A stretch of 64,000 nucleotides of DNA from Candidatus Bathyarchaeota archaeon A05DMB-3 (GTDB lineage Archaea > Thermoproteota > Bathyarchaeia > Bathyarchaeales > Bathycorpusculaceae), in NCBI GenBank assembly GCA_019685555.1, contig JABFQN010000003.1, positions 48,080-112,079 on the forward strand. The letters are read 5' to 3'. Every line of letters starts with the position of its first letter. Positions within the stretch are counted from its first letter, which is position 1. Positions 62,679-64,000 of this stretch are shown here, in pieces. Both the position numbers and the translations under genes were made by a program. Below the pieces are notes generated by a model, which was not told the origin of the DNA, did not search any database, and saw nothing but the letters and a program-made list of their open reading frames with translations.

Positions 62679-63210
62679 ACGGCTTCCAACACGAGAGCAA
62701 GCCCTACAATTTTTACGGGAGAGCGGCTGCTCCAAAAACGTGATAAGGCATTGTGAAGCTGTGACCGAGCTTGCAGTGGAAATTGCAAAGGCATGTGTTA
62801 AAAAAGGATTAAAAGTTAACCTAGAACTCGTGGAAATAGGAGCTCTCTTACATGATATTGGACGTGCAAAAACCCACAGCGTCCACCATGCTGTTGTTGG
62901 AATGCAAATCGCTAAGACATTGAACCTGCCGAAATCCATAATTGCAATAATAAAAAGGCATGTAGGCGGCGGAATAACCGCAGACGAAGCCAAAAAACTT
63001 GGGTGGCCAAAGGACATTTACATTCCGCAAACGCTTGAGGAGAAAATTGTCGCCTACGCTGACAAGCTCATAGAAGGCTCAAAAAGAGTACCCATAGAAA
63101 AAACAATGGAGAAACTTTCAAAGGAACTGCCGCCATCCGCAATTGCCAGAATACAGAGACTTCACGAAGAAATGTTAGCCTTAATCGGAGACTGCCAATG
63201 CCTACCGTAA
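62668..63210 (+). CDS. HD-domain protein (TIGR00295-like)
   Basis: A 180-residue HD hydrolase: RHCEAVTELAVEIAKAC gives the first His, ALLHDIGRAKTHSVHHAVVG the HD pair and later His, and VAYADKLIEGSKRVP the final Asp. These archaeal HDIG proteins sit beside TFE and DUF2110 and have no established substrate; phosphohydrolase activity on nucleotides is likely from the fold. GTG 62668 is used. Confidence 0.85.
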   Translation: MVSERLPTREQALQFLRESGCSKNVIRHCEAVTELAVEIAKACVKKGLKVNLELVEIGALLHDIGRAKTHSVHHAVVGMQIAKTLNLPKSIIAIIKRHVGGGITADEAKKLGWPKDIYIPQTLEEKIVAYADKLIEGSKRVPIEKTMEKLSKELPPSAIARIQRLHEEMLALIGDCQCLP

Positions 63211-63971
63211 TGTTGGTTTCAAAAATTTACAATAACCATCAACTAAAACTTGTTGAGGATTACGTTAAATCTTCGTTTAAAGGCTTAAAAGTTCGAATGG
63301 AAAGCGTTGAGGCAGCTATAAACAATTGGGTTCAAATAACTTTTTACGGCGAAGACGAAAAGGCAGCCTTAAGCTATCTTGAAAACGAGATAGGCTTATG
63401 CCCAGTCCACATGGAAAGCCTGAAAAGGCTTTCAGCAATGAAGGGATACTTAACCAGTTTAGACAAAAGTAAAGACGAAATCTGCGTGGACATAGGGATA
63501 ATATCGCCTAAAATAGTATATGCAACAATTCCACTGCAACAATTACAAGCCCAACTTGCAGATGGAAGAAAAATCGCCCTCAAAAAACTAGCCGAGTTTT
63601 TCGGCTTTTGGGAAAACCTACCGCTAACAGTAAAAGTGATAGAGCTAAACGAGAACCATATAGAAGCCACAATAGCGGAAACTCAGCTAAAACTGTATAA
63701 GAGATGGGTGAAATCCCTACTTGACAGACTAATAATTCTAGGCGCATCTCGCTATGAAATAAGAAAAGCTCTAAAAGACTCCAAATGCCAAAACGACATT
63801 GTAGAAATAGAATCCCTAGGACTTTTCGAGTATGCAGTCGCGTGCAAGCTTGGAACAGACGCTGTGGGGCTAATCCCAAAAATTGGCAAACATCTGCCAA
63901 ACACAACCCTAAGAACTTTCAACCCAAAAACACTGTTAGAACTCTTCCAAGGTCTCTTCATCAACCTTTAA
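63198..63971 (+). CDS. DUF2110 family protein
   Basis: A 257-residue archaeal protein: VSKIYNNHQLKLVEDYVKSSFKGLKVRMESVE, ITFYGEDEKAALSYLENEIG, ICVDIGIISPKIVYATIPLQQLQAQLADG, and a C-terminal half with WVKSLLDRLIILGASRYEIRKAL and LKDSKCQNDIVEIESLGLFE. Length and position after TFE and the HD gene match DUF2110, function unknown; RNA or translation-linked roles have been suggested by context only. It overlaps the HD gene by 13 bases. Confidence 0.72.
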   Translation: MPTVMLVSKIYNNHQLKLVEDYVKSSFKGLKVRMESVEAAINNWVQITFYGEDEKAALSYLENEIGLCPVHMESLKRLSAMKGYLTSLDKSKDEICVDIGIISPKIVYATIPLQQLQAQLADGRKIALKKLAEFFGFWENLPLTVKVIELNENHIEATIAETQLKLYKRWVKSLLDRLIILGASRYEIRKALKDSKCQNDIVEIESLGLFEYAVACKLGTDAVGLIPKIGKHLPNTTLRTFNPKTLLELFQGLFINL

Positions 63972-63987
63972 GCCTACAACTAGAAGA

Positions 63988-64000
63988 ATGGGCCGGGCCG
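63988..64000. other. G+C-rich tract at the right edge, possible start of a stable RNA gene
   Basis: TGGGCCGGGCCG is far richer in G+C than the surrounding A+T-rich spacer. In archaea with moderate G+C such islands usually mark tRNA or other structured RNA, and GGGCCGG is a common tRNA acceptor start. The window ends before this can be tested. Confidence 0.3.

Overview
The window is about 64 kb of archaeal chromosome with moderate-to-low G+C. Archaeal markers are TFE-alpha, prefoldin beta, NAC, MBF1, the tRNA C56 methyltransferase Trm56, archaeal-type ThrRS and ProRS, archaeal phosphoglycerate mutase, endonuclease Q, eL41, DUF2110 and DUF3194. A zinc-ribbon module of the TackOD1 type, two tungsten aldehyde oxidoreductases, an SDR-type threonine dehydrogenase and surface proteins built from short repeats point to the TACK group, most likely a Bathyarchaeia-like lineage. 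That placement is inference. I found no rRNA, complete tRNA, CRISPR array, insertion sequence or phage gene.

Layout. 0-1 kb: end of a TIGR04076-like gene and a VapBC-type toxin-antitoxin pair behind two abutting perfect palindromes. 1-9.5 kb: agmatinase, a thioredoxin-fold protein, membrane and Ig-like surface proteins, two tandem MoeA proteins, an endonuclease IV-type TIM barrel and a 44-residue zinc-ribbon gene. 9.7-16 kb: a zinc-ribbon/nuclease-like protein and a five-gene type IV pilus operon (ATPase, two membrane platforms, two pilins). 16-21 kb: a tiny eL41 gene, hxlB, an ECF transporter energising module (T, A, A) and the prefoldin beta-DUF3194-DHH cluster. 21-31 kb: glycine cleavage H protein with a flavin disulfide oxidoreductase, bacterial-type GAPDH, PGK, and a polysaccharide cluster (GH57 amylase, three GT4-like proteins). 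31-38 kb: membrane ferredoxin, TldE/TldD, frameshifted endonuclease Q, DedA-like protein. 37.6-51 kb: polyferredoxin plus AOR, threonine-to-glycine genes (tdh, kbl), a frameshifted DUF1028 gene, NAD kinase-like gene, apgM, proS, a second AOR, FAD oxidoreductase. 51-64 kb: a repeat-built surface protein, two aminotransferases, thrS, PfkB kinase, and an information-processing block (NAC, PUA, MBF1, HflX, Trm56, TFE, HD, DUF2110).

How it fits together. GAPDH, PGK and ApgM make the lower glycolytic/gluconeogenic trunk, and GH57/GT4 genes suggest glycogen-like storage. HxlB would supply or drain pentose phosphate. Two MoeA proteins can supply pterin cofactor to the two AORs, whose electrons could leave through the adjacent four-cluster ferredoxin. 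Tdh and Kbl convert threonine to glycine, and an H protein is present without P or T proteins in view.

Most unusual. (1) Four genes carry single-base lesions: endonuclease Q is split at a run of nine G, DUF1028 at a CC, and VapC and HflX both lack a usable start exactly where a G-to-A change would have turned an ATGA or TTGA stop/start overlap into ATAA or TTAA. (2) The proS mRNA has a long leader with an eight-codon ORF ending Pro-Pro-Cys and mutually exclusive pairings that reach the ribosome-binding site. (3) Two genes too short for routine calling, eL41 and a zinc-ribbon protein, are recoverable by eye.
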